Below are positions 32,718 through 41,590 of a DNA stretch of 64,000 bases, piece after piece. The stretch covers positions 4,110,501-4,174,500 of the forward strand of contig NZ_CP088285.1 in assembly GCF_011516645.4 (NCBI RefSeq). Direction: 5' to 3'. Position numbers and translations under genes: made by a program. The number at the start of each line of letters is the position of its first letter. Positions within the stretch are counted from its first letter, which is position 1. Below the pieces are notes generated by a model, which was not told the origin of the DNA, did not search any database, and saw only the letters and a list, made by a program, of their open reading frames with translations. The stretch comes from Bradyrhizobium septentrionale. GTDB lineage: Bacteria > Pseudomonadota > Alphaproteobacteria > Rhizobiales > Xanthobacteraceae.

Positions 32718-33773
32718 ATGGCGCCCACGGATGATCCGACCCCGGCCTCGCGCGGCGGCAGGGGTTTTGCGAAGGCGCGCGCGGCCTTTGACGGCCTGCG
32801 CGGCCATGCCGGCTTTTGGCTGAAGGCGCTGTCGCAGCCGACCATCGATCTCACCTTGCGCACCCAGGCCGGCCAGCGCACCCGTATCGTCGAATCGCCC
32901 GGCGTGTCGCTGCCGAAGGCCGAGCTCGACGCGCTGGTCGCGCAGCTCCGCATCGTTGCCGCCAAGACGCTGCCCGAGGAAAGCCTGACCTACGGCATCT
33001 TTTCCGGCGAGCCGGAGCGGCTGTCGCGCGCCGTCGTCACCCTGATCTCCGAGGAAGACACCGGGCGGCCGATCGCCTTCAACGCGCTGTCGGTGATGGA
33101 CGTGCCGCTCGACGGCGAGCCCGCTGAAGTGACCCATCTCGGCCTCGTCATGGTCGATCCCGATGTGCGCGGGCAGGGGCTGTCCTGGGTGCTTTACGGC
33201 CTGACCGCGCTGGTGCTGTTCGCCCGCGACGGGCTGCGGCCGAAATGGATTTCCAACGTCACCCAGGTGCCGGCGGTGGTCGGCATGGTCAGCGACACGT
33301 TCTCGGACGTGTTCCCGTCGCCGCAGCCCGGCGCGCGGCAGAGCTTTGCGCATCTGCAGCTGGCGCGCGGCATCATGGCACGGCATCGCGCGGTGTTCGG
33401 CGTCGGCGAGGAGGCCGGCTTCGATGAGGCGCGCTCGGTCATCACCAATGCCTATACCGGCGGCTCGGACGCGCTGAAGAAGACCTTCGAGATCGCGCCG
33501 AAACATCGCGACGCCGTCTACAACGAATTCTGCGAACGCGAGCTGGACTACGGCCGCGGCGACGATGTGCTGCAGCTCGGCCGCGTCGATCTTGCCGGTG
33601 CGCGCCGTTACCTGATGAGCGAGGTGCCGTCGGGCTCGCTGCCGGCGCTGCTCGCGGCGTCGGCGATGCTGGCGCTGCAGCGCCTGGTGCTGCCGGTGAT
33701 CTACTGGCTGGACGACAGCCGCGCCTTCGGCACGCTGCGGCCGCGCAGACACGAGAGCGGGGGGGCGCGATGA
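32718..33773 (+). CDS. GNAT-like protein, gene 1 of the ThiF/nitroreductase operon
   Basis: 351 residues from ATG 32718 (AGAGAAGAGAA ahead); the open frame upstream to 32553 reads the terminator region and is not coding. The central part fits a GNAT N-acetyltransferase fold, with the acetyl-CoA pyrophosphate-loop-like VDPDVRGQGLSWVLYGLTAL at about residues 155-175. N-terminal and C-terminal regions are unassigned; the C-terminal end has a moderately hydrophobic stretch (LPALLAASAMLALQRLVLPV). It overlaps the ThiF gene by 4 bp. Substrate unknown; the size exceeds a single GNAT domain (about 150). Confidence 0.7.
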   Translation: MAPTDDPTPASRGGRGFAKARAAFDGLRGHAGFWLKALSQPTIDLTLRTQAGQRTRIVESPGVSLPKAELDALVAQLRIVAAKTLPEESLTYGIFSGEPERLSRAVVTLISEEDTGRPIAFNALSVMDVPLDGEPAEVTHLGLVMVDPDVRGQGLSWVLYGLTALVLFARDGLRPKWISNVTQVPAVVGMVSDTFSDVFPSPQPGARQSFAHLQLARGIMARHRAVFGVGEEAGFDEARSVITNAYTGGSDALKKTFEIAPKHRDAVYNEFCERELDYGRGDDVLQLGRVDLAGARRYLMSEVPSGSLPALLAASAMLALQRLVLPVIYWLDDSRAFGTLRPRRHESGGAR

Positions 33774-34645
33774 ATTTCGACTATTACTCCTTCACCGGCC
33801 GCAACATCGGCTTCATCGACGAGCACGAACAGCAGCTGCTGCGCCAGGCGCGGGTGTTCGTCTGCGGCGTCGGCGGCATGGGTGGCGCGGCCTTCATGGC
33901 GCTGGCGCGCGCCGGCGTCGGCAAGTTCGTGATCGCCGACATCGACCGCTTCGAGGTCTCCAACCTCAACCGCCAGGTGTTCGCCTTTGCCGACGAGGTC
34001 GGCCGCGAGAAGGCGGCGGTCGCCGCCGAGGCAGCCAAGCGCATCAACCCGACCATCGAGATCGAGGTGCTCGGCGAGAACTGGACCGATGAGCTCGCCG
34101 GGATCGCCGCGCGTTGCCCTGTCATCGTCAACGGCATGGACGACATCGCGGCCGGTGTGCATTTGTACCGGACTGCGAAAGCCGCGGATGCAACTGTGAT
34201 CGACGCCTATATGTCGCCGCTGCCGTCGGTGATTGTGGTGCGCCCGTACGATCCAAGGCCCGAGGAGCGCCTCGGCTTTCCGACGATGGGCAAGGACTGG
34301 ACTGCTATCACCGAGGACGACCGCCGCGCCGCGATGCGTGCCGAGATCGAGCACGTGATGCTGCACTCCTCGTCGCGCAACTATGTCGATCTCGCGATTG
34401 CCGGCGAAGTCGCGGCCGGCCGCCGCAGCCGGATGTCGTTCGCGCCGATGGTGATCTCGACGGGGATGCTGATGGCCTATGAGGCGGTCGCGCTGATCCT
34501 GGGCCGCACCTCCGGCACCGATTGCCGCGGCTGGTTCCTCAATCCGCACCGGCCCGCGATCGAGCGGCCGCGCAATGCGCTGGTTGCCGCCCTGATGCGC
34601 CCGCTGGTGCGCCGGGCGATCGAGCAATTGACGGGCAGCACATGA
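33770..34645 (+). CDS. ThiF/MoeB/E1-like adenylyltransferase
   Basis: 291 residues. Rossmann nucleotide loop GVGGMGG (33-39), acidic IADIDR (Asp57/Asp59), SNLNRQ (64-69), Lys81 and Asp124/Asp125 match the ATP/Mg catalytic set of MoeB, ThiF and ubiquitin E1. Such enzymes adenylate a C-terminal carboxylate. The paired CxxC zinc motifs of MoeB/ThiF are missing; only Cys32, Cys116 and Cys252 are present, so a thioester Cys, if used, would most likely be Cys252. No ubiquitin-like partner or E2 is encoded nearby. 4-bp overlaps on both sides place it inside a coupled operon. Confidence 0.88.
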   Translation: MNFDYYSFTGRNIGFIDEHEQQLLRQARVFVCGVGGMGGAAFMALARAGVGKFVIADIDRFEVSNLNRQVFAFADEVGREKAAVAAEAAKRINPTIEIEVLGENWTDELAGIAARCPVIVNGMDDIAAGVHLYRTAKAADATVIDAYMSPLPSVIVVRPYDPRPEERLGFPTMGKDWTAITEDDRRAAMRAEIEHVMLHSSSRNYVDLAIAGEVAAGRRSRMSFAPMVISTGMLMAYEAVALILGRTSGTDCRGWFLNPHRPAIERPRNALVAALMRPLVRRAIEQLTGST

Positions 34646-35841
34646 CCTCGGGGGCGATTGCCGATTCCATCGTCAATCTCTGCGGCGCCATCGGCCTTGC
34701 GGTGGCGATGCTGACGTTCTACCGGCGCGATCCAAGGAGCCCGCTGACCCGTCGCCTGCTGCTTGCGCTCGGCGTGATCGCGATCCTGTTCCTCGACCGC
34801 GGCCTTGCGTGGTGGACCGGAAGCCGCCTGCTCGACCGCCTCTCGGTGATCCCGGCCGCACTGATCCCGCTCGGCGCCCTGATCGTCACCGAAGGCATCT
34901 TGCGGCGCCACGCGCCGCGCGCGGTCAAGATCGCAGCGCTCGCGGGCGGCATCCTGCTCGGCCTCGGCGGCCTGTTCGGGCTGCAACGCTTCGTGATGCC
35001 TTACGCGATCACGCTGGCGCTGTTTCAGCTGCTTGCTTTCGCCACCTGCGCGCTGCTGCTGGCGACGCGCGACCGCTCCTCGCTGATGGCCTCGGAAAAC
35101 CGCAGCATCGGCCGCATGGCGGTCGGCGCGCTGGTCGTGATCCCGTTCATCCTGACCGACTTCCGCACGTTATTCCCGGACATTCCGGTCCGGCTCGGCG
35201 CGCTGGGTGCACTGCTGACCGTGACCGTGATGCTGATCGCCGGCGGCGGCGCCGAGACCCGCCGCCACGGACTGGCGATGATGGCACTGCGGCTGATCTC
35301 TTCGGGCCTGCTGGGGCTCGCCGCCGCCTTCATGGCGCCCGACGTCGACGCCGCGCAGGTCGTCCGGTTCGTCGCGGTCGCGATCGCCGGCGTGCTGACG
35401 ATCGGGTTGATGACGGATGCGCTGCGCGCGCTGTTCGAATCCCAGGAGCCCGGCGTGCTCAATTCGGTGGCGGCGTCGCCGGCGCAGACAAGGGAGCAGT
35501 TGATCGCCGAACTCGCGCGGCATCCGATCTTCGAAAGCGCGCAGCGGTTTCGCGAGAGCGAGCTGGCGTCGTACGATCCGCCGCTGCTCCGCGACTTCCT
35601 GTCGGCGCGGCGTGTGCTGCGCCGGTCCGATGCGCCGTGGGCGCTGTCGCCGATTGACCCTGCGGCCGAGCGCATGGTCTCGCTGATGACGGCCAACAGC
35701 GCCTCCCATGTCATCGTGCTCGCGCATGATCCGCTCGATCTGATCGTGCTCGCCGTGCCCGTGACCGCGGCCGATCCCGCCACCGAAACCGCGCTGGCGC
35801 TGGTGCGGCGGCTGTTGGCGTTGACCCCGGAGGCCAAATGA
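34642..35841 (+). CDS. Polytopic membrane protein of unknown function
   Basis: 399 residues from ATG 34642. The first 270 or so residues form about eight to nine hydrophobic helices (for example AGGILLGLGGLFGL and LISSGLLGLAAAFMAP). The C-terminal 130 residues are soluble and may be a cytoplasmic domain (FESAQRFRESELASYDPPLL onward). No family recognised; it is not a known transporter fold by visible motifs. Overlaps the ThiF gene and the next gene by 4 bp each (ATGA junctions), so equimolar production with them is likely. It may recruit the soluble enzymes to the membrane or export their product. Confidence 0.75.
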   Translation: MTSGAIADSIVNLCGAIGLAVAMLTFYRRDPRSPLTRRLLLALGVIAILFLDRGLAWWTGSRLLDRLSVIPAALIPLGALIVTEGILRRHAPRAVKIAALAGGILLGLGGLFGLQRFVMPYAITLALFQLLAFATCALLLATRDRSSLMASENRSIGRMAVGALVVIPFILTDFRTLFPDIPVRLGALGALLTVTVMLIAGGGAETRRHGLAMMALRLISSGLLGLAAAFMAPDVDAAQVVRFVAVAIAGVLTIGLMTDALRALFESQEPGVLNSVAASPAQTREQLIAELARHPIFESAQRFRESELASYDPPLLRDFLSARRVLRRSDAPWALSPIDPAAERMVSLMTANSASHVIVLAHDPLDLIVLAVPVTAADPATETALALVRRLLALTPEAK

Positions 35842-36959
35842 CGCTCGAGATCAGGGAGGGTGACCGCAAAGCGGCATTCGACGCGGCGCTCAATGCCTAT
35901 GGGCCCGACAGTCTCTATGTGCCGCCGCTGTGGAGCGATTTCGAGCGGATGTTCGATTCCGCGAAGAATCCGTTCATCACCGAGGGCCACGGCCGCTACG
36001 CGCTGTTCTCCGCGCATCGCGACGGACGACCGGTCGGCCGCATCGCCGCCTCGATCCACGACGCCTCCAACCGCAAGCACGGCACCCGCCACGGCGCATT
36101 CGGCTTCTTCGATTGCATCGACGAGCCCGAGGTGGCCGACGGGCTGCTGGGCGCCGCCGAGCAATGGCTGTCCGCGCGCGGCATGAGCCGCGTCGCCGGC
36201 AATTTCAATCTCACGGCGATGCAGCAGATCGGCGTGATGACCGACGGGTTCGACCATGCGCCATTCACCGACATGATGTGGTCGCCGCCGCATATCGCGC
36301 GCCACCTCGAACGCGCCGGCTATACCGCGACCTTCCCGATGACGACGTTCGAGATCGCGCTCGACGGCGGCAAGCCGGAGCAATTGCTCGGCGACAAGCA
36401 GCGCGCGGTGTTGGCCGACAAGGACTTCGTCTGGCAGCCGATCAAGCGTTCCGCCTTCAAGGTGCGGCTGGAGGATGCGCGGCTGATCCTCAATGACGGT
36501 TTTGCCGACAACCCGATGTTCGTGCCGCCGACCGCGGCCGAATATCTGTTCCAGGCCGGCGACATGATGTGGATCATCGACAAGCGGATTTCGACCGTGG
36601 TCTATCACCGCGGCCGGCCAGCCGGGGCGATCATCGCGATCCCCGACCTCAATCCGTTGATCAAGGCGATCGGCGGCCGGATCGGGCTATCAGCGCCGTT
36701 CAGGTTCGTGCAGCACCGCATCATGAACACGCGCGCCGTGCTGATCTATCAGTCGGTCTGCCGGGACCTGCACAATCGCGGCCTCAACGGCGCGATGCTC
36801 TATCGCACGGCGCTGGCGTTGCAGGAGGCCGGCTACCGCACGCTCGGCGGCACCTGGATCGCCGATATCAACGGTCCGTCGTTGCGCCAGGTCGAGAAGG
36901 TCGGCGCCCAGCCGCTGCACCGGCTGCATCTGTTCTCCAAGCGGCTGGCGGCGGCATGA
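35838..36959 (+). CDS. GNAT-superfamily-like protein, gene 4 of the operon
   Basis: 373 residues. Two halves can be seen: an N-terminal segment with YVPPLWSDFERMFD and a GNAT-like middle (GRIAASIHDASNRKH, FGFFDCIDEPEVADGLLGAA), and a C-terminal segment with a second acyltransferase-like pattern (GLNGAMLYRTALALQEAGYR and TWIADINGPSLRQVEKVGA). The pattern resembles E. coli YghO-type proteins of unknown function. ATGA overlaps connect it to its neighbours. Probably transfers an acyl or aminoacyl group in the operon pathway; substrate unknown. Confidence 0.7.
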   Translation: MTLEIREGDRKAAFDAALNAYGPDSLYVPPLWSDFERMFDSAKNPFITEGHGRYALFSAHRDGRPVGRIAASIHDASNRKHGTRHGAFGFFDCIDEPEVADGLLGAAEQWLSARGMSRVAGNFNLTAMQQIGVMTDGFDHAPFTDMMWSPPHIARHLERAGYTATFPMTTFEIALDGGKPEQLLGDKQRAVLADKDFVWQPIKRSAFKVRLEDARLILNDGFADNPMFVPPTAAEYLFQAGDMMWIIDKRISTVVYHRGRPAGAIIAIPDLNPLIKAIGGRIGLSAPFRFVQHRIMNTRAVLIYQSVCRDLHNRGLNGAMLYRTALALQEAGYRTLGGTWIADINGPSLRQVEKVGAQPLHRLHLFSKRLAAA

Positions 36960-37951
36960 GCGAGTTGACGCCGGATCTGTTGCGCGAGCTGGTCGCAGAG
37001 GCGCGGCTGGCGCCGAGCGTCCACAACATCCAGCCGACGCGCTGGCGGCTGCTTGCCGACGGGCGGCTGGCGCTGGTCGACGACGTCAGCGTACGCGCGC
37101 CGGTCGCCGACCCCGCGGGGCACGACGTGCTGGTCTCGCACGGCGCGGCGCTGGAGGGCATGAGCCTCGCGCTCAACCGCCGCGGCCTTGCCATCACCGG
37201 TATGACGACGATCGAGCAGCCGCTGTCGCCGCAATTTACCGCGCTCTGCAGCTTTGCGGTCCGGCAGGGCGTTGCGCCCGATCCGCTGGCCGGCCATGTG
37301 GCGCGCCGCATGTCGTGGCCCGGCAAGTTCGCGGCGTCGCCTGATGATGCGGCGGCGCTGGCACAGCTTGCCGCCGCGCGCGACGACGTGATTTGCATTG
37401 GGGATCGCCAGGCGATTGCTGAAATCGCTGATTGGGCCGATCAGGCCGAGTTCTCCTTTGTCCGGGACGACGATTACCGGCAGGAACTGCTCGCATGGAT
37501 GCGGCTGTCGCCGAGCCATCCGCATTATCTGCAGGACGGTCTCAACCGCGACGCGCTCGCCATGAATGCGGTCGAGGCCAGCGCGGCCCGCTTCGTGCTC
37601 GGCGGCCTGTTCAGGCCGCTTGATCGTCTCGGCATCGCCGCATCGCTGCTCGCCGACAGCGCCAAGACGGCGTCGGCCTCGGCGATTGTGCTGTTCTGCC
37701 GTCCGGTCGGTGAGGATCCACTCACGACGGGACGGCATTTCTACCGGATCTGGCTGGAGATCGATCGCGCCGGGTTCGCGGCGTGCCCGATCTCGGCGCT
37801 ATCAGACCATCCTGACTTCAACGATCGGCTGCGAAAACTCGGCAAGGTTGGCGGCGATCTGCGCCTCGTCAATGTGTTCCGCGTCGGCCGGCCGCCGAAA
37901 CCGCTGAAACCCCGGCATTTCCGCCTGCCGGTCGACCGTCTCATCGTCTAG
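36956..37951 (+). CDS. Nitroreductase-like (Acg/Rv1355c C-terminal type) protein
   Basis: 331 residues from ATG 36956, sharing ATGA with the previous stop. FMN-binding start LAPSVHNIQPTRWRLL (the APSxHNxQPWRF motif of nitroreductases, with Thr-Arg in place of Trp-Arg), and later SPSHPHYLQDGLNRDAL. The C-terminal part VNVFRVGRPPKP contains the usual RVGxP end. The fold binds FMN and typically reduces nitro compounds or quinones, but Acg-type members are divergent. In Mycobacterium tuberculosis Rv1355c a ThiF domain is fused to such a nitroreductase domain, which supports functional coupling with gene 2 of this operon. Last gene of the operon. Confidence 0.78.
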   Translation: MSELTPDLLRELVAEARLAPSVHNIQPTRWRLLADGRLALVDDVSVRAPVADPAGHDVLVSHGAALEGMSLALNRRGLAITGMTTIEQPLSPQFTALCSFAVRQGVAPDPLAGHVARRMSWPGKFAASPDDAAALAQLAAARDDVICIGDRQAIAEIADWADQAEFSFVRDDDYRQELLAWMRLSPSHPHYLQDGLNRDALAMNAVEASAARFVLGGLFRPLDRLGIAASLLADSAKTASASAIVLFCRPVGEDPLTTGRHFYRIWLEIDRAGFAACPISALSDHPDFNDRLRKLGKVGGDLRLVNVFRVGRPPKPLKPRHFRLPVDRLIV

Positions 37952-38041
37952 CATTGCCGAAAATTAGCTGCGATACCCGCTGTCAAAGCTTCATCGGGTC
38001 GTGCTATGACGCCGCCCGCTAACCAATGACCGGTGGGTATG

Positions 38042-38248
38042 ATGTCGAAGCAATCGCTGCGCGAGGAGGCCGAGCGCCTGATCCGCGAGACCATGGAAAA
38101 GCGGAACCTCGTCATCAAGCAGGGTACGACCCGGATCGAGGCCGTTTGCGGCAAATGCGGCGCGCCGAACCGGGTGCAGGCGGAAAAGGGCCAGTCCCGC
38201 GTCAAGTTCGCCTGCAAGGAGTGCGGCCACAAGCAGGAGACGCTGTAA
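38042..38248 (+). CDS. Small zinc-ribbon protein
   Basis: 68 residues from ATG 38042 (ATG 38039 and GTG 38033 are in frame). Helical, charged N-terminus (REEAERLIRETMEKRNL), then CGKCGAPN and, 20 residues later, CKECGHKQ: two CxxC knuckles forming a zinc ribbon. Probably a nucleic-acid- or protein-binding adaptor. Not overlapping the preceding operon (90-bp gap). The product looks well conserved in character, but I cannot name the family. Confidence 0.75.
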   Translation: MSKQSLREEAERLIRETMEKRNLVIKQGTTRIEAVCGKCGAPNRVQAEKGQSRVKFACKECGHKQETL

Positions 38249-38285
38249 GCGCGCGAGAGATCCCGTAGGGTGGGTCTGCTTGTAC

Positions 38286-38415
38286 CGTCATCCCCGCGCA
38301 AAGGCTTCGCCTTTGTCGCTGGAGGTGCGAGCGGAGCGAGCCTCGAAGGATGAATCGGCCAGAGAAGGGGCCGTGCATCCTTCGAGACGCGCTACGCGCT
38401 CCTCAGGATGACGGG
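38286..38415. repeat. CGTCATCC...GGATGACG element, copy 1
   Basis: Begins CGTCATCCCCGCGCAAAGGC, contains the internal inverted pieces GGCTTCGCCTTTGTCGCTGG, GCCTCGAAGGAT and GCATCCTTCGAGACGCGC, and ends CTCAGGATGACGGG. Long dispersed hairpin element found again at 50651-50752, 53887-54017 and 62208-62341; each copy keeps the CGTCATCC/GGATGACG ends. Confidence 0.75.
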
Positions 38416-38455
38416 ACAAATAGAATGATCGGATGGTTAGCTAACCCACCCGAAG

Positions 38456-39030
38456 TTACTTGAACACTTCGCACACCGTGGTGTGATCCGGCGCGATCCT
38501 GGCCGCGGTCCGCAGCGACACGGTGCGCCACCAGGCGTCGAGCGCGTGGCGGTCGCAGGCGAGCTTCACGCTCATCCCGCCGGCGAACTTGACCCAGTCG
38601 GCAAAGCTCTGATGTGACTCCGCGATCACGACGGGAATATCGGCATCGAGCGCACGCTCGATCAAATAGCCAAGGCCCTTGCCGTCGCGTTCGCGCTTGC
38701 CGAAGCGATTGATGATGACGAGATCGGCGCCGGCCGCGAGCGCGTCGGCGACCCGGACGCCGGCGTCCTGCAGCCGCGACAGATCGAGCTTGCAACCGCT
38801 CGCACCCGGGCTCGTGGTACTTGGGCTTGGCGGCTGCGCCAGCAGCAGCGTCTCGCCGCTATGCACCAGCACGGCCGACAGGCTCGAATCCGCGCATTGG
38901 CCTGATTGCACCATGCCGACCACGCGCGCGCCCTGCGCCTTCAGATGACAGGCGAAGTCGCGCAGGATGGCTTGGGATCGTCGTGCTCGTCATAGACCAG
39001 GGCAGCAAGATCGCATTGGGCGTCGAACAT
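38456..39030 (-). pseudogene. DUF2478-family protein, frameshifted
   Basis: The expected start MFDAQCDLAALVYDEHDDP is at ATG 39030, but at about 38968-38975 the frame breaks and would stop at 38941; the adjoining frame continues with AILRDFACHLKAQGARVVGM, then VQSGQCADSSLSAVLVHSGE to TAG/TAA region 38456 (about 190 residues in total). The distance between the two frames requires one missing base. Later features are the conserved DLVIINRFGKRERDGKGLGY segment and a C-terminal VCEVFK. DUF2478 proteins resemble P-loop nucleotide-binding proteins of unknown role. Real mutation or assembly error cannot be told apart. Confidence 0.68.
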
Positions 39031-39101
39031 GATGGGCTCTGTTCGTTGTAGACGGGGGAGGCGACCGCGGCGCCAGGGCGTCGCGGCCGCGTGTTGTCGG
39101 A

Positions 39102-40511
39102 TCAGGCGGCCGGCGGGCCGTTGATGATCTGCAGCTGGGTGAATTCGGCGAGGCCTTCCTCGGCGAATTCGGTGCCGATGCCGGACTGCTTGGCGCCGCC
39201 GAACGGAATGTTCGGGGCCATGTCGAGGTGCTTGTTGATCCACACCGTGCCGGCCTCGATCTGGGTCGCGATCTCATGCGCGCGCTTGATGTTCGACGAC
39301 CACACCGACGCGCCGAGGCCGTAAGTGGTGGCGTTGGCGCGGCGGATCACGTCATCCTTGTCGGAATATTTGATCACCGGCAGCACCGGACCGAACTGCT
39401 CCTCGTCGACCAGCTTGGAGCCTTCCTTGATGTCGCGCACGATGGTCGGCTCGATGAAATAGCCGGGACGGTCCATCGCGGCGCCGCCGGCGATCACGTT
39501 GCCGTTCTTGCGGGCATCGTCGAGGAACGCCTTCACCTTCTCGTATTGCATCTTGTTCTGCAGCGGACCCAGCTTGGTGCCCTGCTTGGAGCCGTCATCG
39601 ACCACGGTGTTCTTGGCGATCGCGACCAGCTCGTTGCAGATTTCGTCATAGACCGACTCGTGGACATAGAGACGCTTGATGGCGAGGCAAACCTGGCCGG
39701 AGTTCTGGAACGCGCCCTCGAAGATGCCGGGCGCGACCTTCTTCGGATCGACGTCGTCGAGCACGATGCCGGCATCGTTGCCGCCGAGCTCGAGCGTGAT
39801 CCGCTTCAGCGTCTGCGATGCGCTCGCCATCACCTTCTGGCCGGTCGCGGTCGAGCCGGTGAAGGAGATCTTGCGGATGTCAGGGTGCTTGGTCATGTGA
39901 TCGCCGAGATCATTGGCGTCGGCGATGAAGTTGAGCACGCCCTTCGGCAGGATGTCCTTGACCAGCTCGGCAAAGCGCAGCGAGGCCAGCGGCGTGGTCG
40001 GCGCAGGCTTCACCACCAGCGTGTTGCCGGCCAGCAGCGCCGACGGCAGCTTGAACGCGAGGATCAGCAGCGGATAGTTCCAGGGAATGATCGCGCCGAC
40101 CACGCCGAGCGGGCGGCGATAGGCCTCGACCTTGCGGTCGCCGGAATTCTCGACCACGCGCATCGGCAGATCGAGCGAGCCGAGATAGCGGAAGAAGCCG
40201 GCCATGCCCATCACTTCGCCGGTGGCGTCCGCGAGCGGCTTGCCCTGCTCGCTGGTCAGGATGTGGGCGAGCTCGTTGGTATTGGCCTCGATCGCCTCGG
40301 CCATCTTGATGATCAGCTTGCGGCGCTCCTCCATCGGGGTCGCGGCCCATGCCGGGTAGGCGGCCTTCGCGGCGGCGACAGCCTTGTCGAGCTGGTCCTT
40401 GGAGGCGCGCGGGCACAGCGCCACCACCTCTTCGGTCGCCGGATTGAGCACCGGCATGGTCTGGTCGCCGGGTACCATCTTGCCGTCGATGAGAAGCTTG
40501 TAATCACTCAT
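39102..40511 (-). CDS. Aldehyde dehydrogenase family protein
   Basis: 469 residues. NAD(P)-dependent oxidation of an aldehyde to its acid; ALDH fold with catalytic Cys275 (NSGQVCLAIKR), general base Glu241 (LELGGNDAG) and Asn145 (IIPWN). The coenzyme loop FTGSTATG is at about 218-225. Length and the class signature suggest a non-phosphorylating medium-chain aldehyde dehydrogenase; substrate not predictable. The gene is alone, with a 338-bp upstream region to the divergent 40850 gene. Confidence 0.92.
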   Translation of the reverse strand: MSDYKLLIDGKMVPGDQTMPVLNPATEEVVALCPRASKDQLDKAVAAAKAAYPAWAATPMEERRKLIIKMAEAIEANTNELAHILTSEQGKPLADATGEVMGMAGFFRYLGSLDLPMRVVENSGDRKVEAYRRPLGVVGAIIPWNYPLLILAFKLPSALLAGNTLVVKPAPTTPLASLRFAELVKDILPKGVLNFIADANDLGDHMTKHPDIRKISFTGSTATGQKVMASASQTLKRITLELGGNDAGIVLDDVDPKKVAPGIFEGAFQNSGQVCLAIKRLYVHESVYDEICNELVAIAKNTVVDDGSKQGTKLGPLQNKMQYEKVKAFLDDARKNGNVIAGGAAMDRPGYFIEPTIVRDIKEGSKLVDEEQFGPVLPVIKYSDKDDVIRRANATTYGLGASVWSSNIKRAHEIATQIEAGTVWINKHLDMAPNIPFGGAKQSGIGTEFAEEGLAEFTQLQIINGPPAA

Positions 40512-40849
40512 AGGCTTTGCTCTCCCTGGTCGAACGGGCCCTTGATAGGCCTCGCTATATCCATGTGTATATCACGGTCGCAGGAAGGAAGCCACGGCCA
40601 TCCACGGCCCGCCCCGCACTGCCGAACCGAGTCAATTCTCTGGAAAATGACGAAGAAAAAAATCAGCCTGATCTTCGCGATGATTTATTCGCGGTTGCCG
40701 GCCCAGCGTCAACGGGGCAGCCGCGAGCTTCAATCTATTCTAACGCCGCGCGCGACTGCGCCGGATGGGCCGCGGGATACATTGGGGCTGGACGCTGGCC
40801 GTCTCAGCGATATATTTAATGCAATATAACGATGATCCGGAGTGCCGGC
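40512..40849. other. 338-bp divergent intergenic region
   Basis: No coding frame is credible. The middle is relatively AT-rich (GTGTATATCACGG near 40565, AAATGACGAAGAAAAAAATC near 40647, and ATATATTTAATGCAATATAAC at 40810-40830). The last lies 20 bp before the 40850 start and is the likely promoter for that gene. No clear dyad operator was seen. Confidence 0.5.
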
Positions 40850-41230
40850 ATGCAGATCGAAACCCAGCAGCTCACCACCTGCGAAGTCGCGCCCGACGGC
40901 TGCGCCATTTCGCTGGGATTCGTGGACGGCAAGGGCGAGCCCGCAACCATCCGCCTGTCGATCAACCAGGTCGGCGCGCTGGTCATGACGCTGCCCGGGC
41001 TGATCAGCAAGGCGCTGCAGACCCGCTTCGGCGACCAGAGCCTGCGCTACGCCTATCCGCTGGATTCATGGGTGATCGAGCAGTCGACCGATCCGACCCA
41101 GGGCATGATGACGCTCAAGACATCAGATGGCTTCAGCGTCTGCTTCTCGATCCCACGCGCCCAGCAGAACGAGCTCGGCGAGGCCCTGGTGGCGCCGCCC
41201 GCGATCAAGGTCCGGGTGCGGGCGAATTAG
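40850..41230 (+). CDS. Hypothetical protein (126 aa)
   Basis: 126 residues from ATG 40850 (CCGGAGTGCCGGC places GGAG 8 nt upstream; ATG 40832 is the alternative). Beta-rich with several cysteines (TTCEVAPDGCAISLGFV) and a short central helix (QVGALVMTLPGLISKALQTR). No signal peptide. Good GC3 bias. Function and family unknown. Confidence 0.68.
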   Translation: MQIETQQLTTCEVAPDGCAISLGFVDGKGEPATIRLSINQVGALVMTLPGLISKALQTRFGDQSLRYAYPLDSWVIEQSTDPTQGMMTLKTSDGFSVCFSIPRAQQNELGEALVAPPAIKVRVRAN

Positions 41231-41590
41231 CTCGCCGCCTCGCACGACCAACGGCGCATCACGAACCACGATGCATGGGGCATCGGTTTGGAGACGCTGC
41301 CGGATGCCCACGTTGCCGCAATGTCATCGCGACGTGTGCCGGTTCGTGGCCGCGAGCCATGCCCGCGACGCCAAGCTCGGTCTATATGTCCGCTCGTGAT
41401 CGCACCAGCCGCTGCGATGCTCGCGAGGGTTCGAGCCGGGATAGAAGCCGCACGACCATAGCCAGACCTCGGCCGCGCCGGGCGAACGCCAGACTGTGCG
41501 CAACCATACCGCAAGGACAGGAAGCCAGAGGTGTGTTACAGGCGACGATCGGCGACCTTGCATCCGCTCGCGATGCCGGAGGACAGCATC
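41231..41590. other. 360-bp intergenic region
   Basis: No supported gene or clear repeat. Short frames here have no ribosome sites and no recognisable product. Composition becomes less GC-rich toward the next gene. Confidence 0.4.

Noticed and set aside
33770..34645. A bacterial ubiquitin-like conjugation system (Bil/CBASS type) for the ThiF gene
   Set aside because: No E2-like, JAB-protease, ubiquitin-like or nucleotide-cyclase gene is adjacent; the partners are GNAT-, nitroreductase- and membrane-type proteins.
39228..40829. 533-codon open frame on the plus strand over the aldehyde dehydrogenase
   Set aside because: Exact antisense of a gene with complete ALDH catalytic residues; product is low-complexity.
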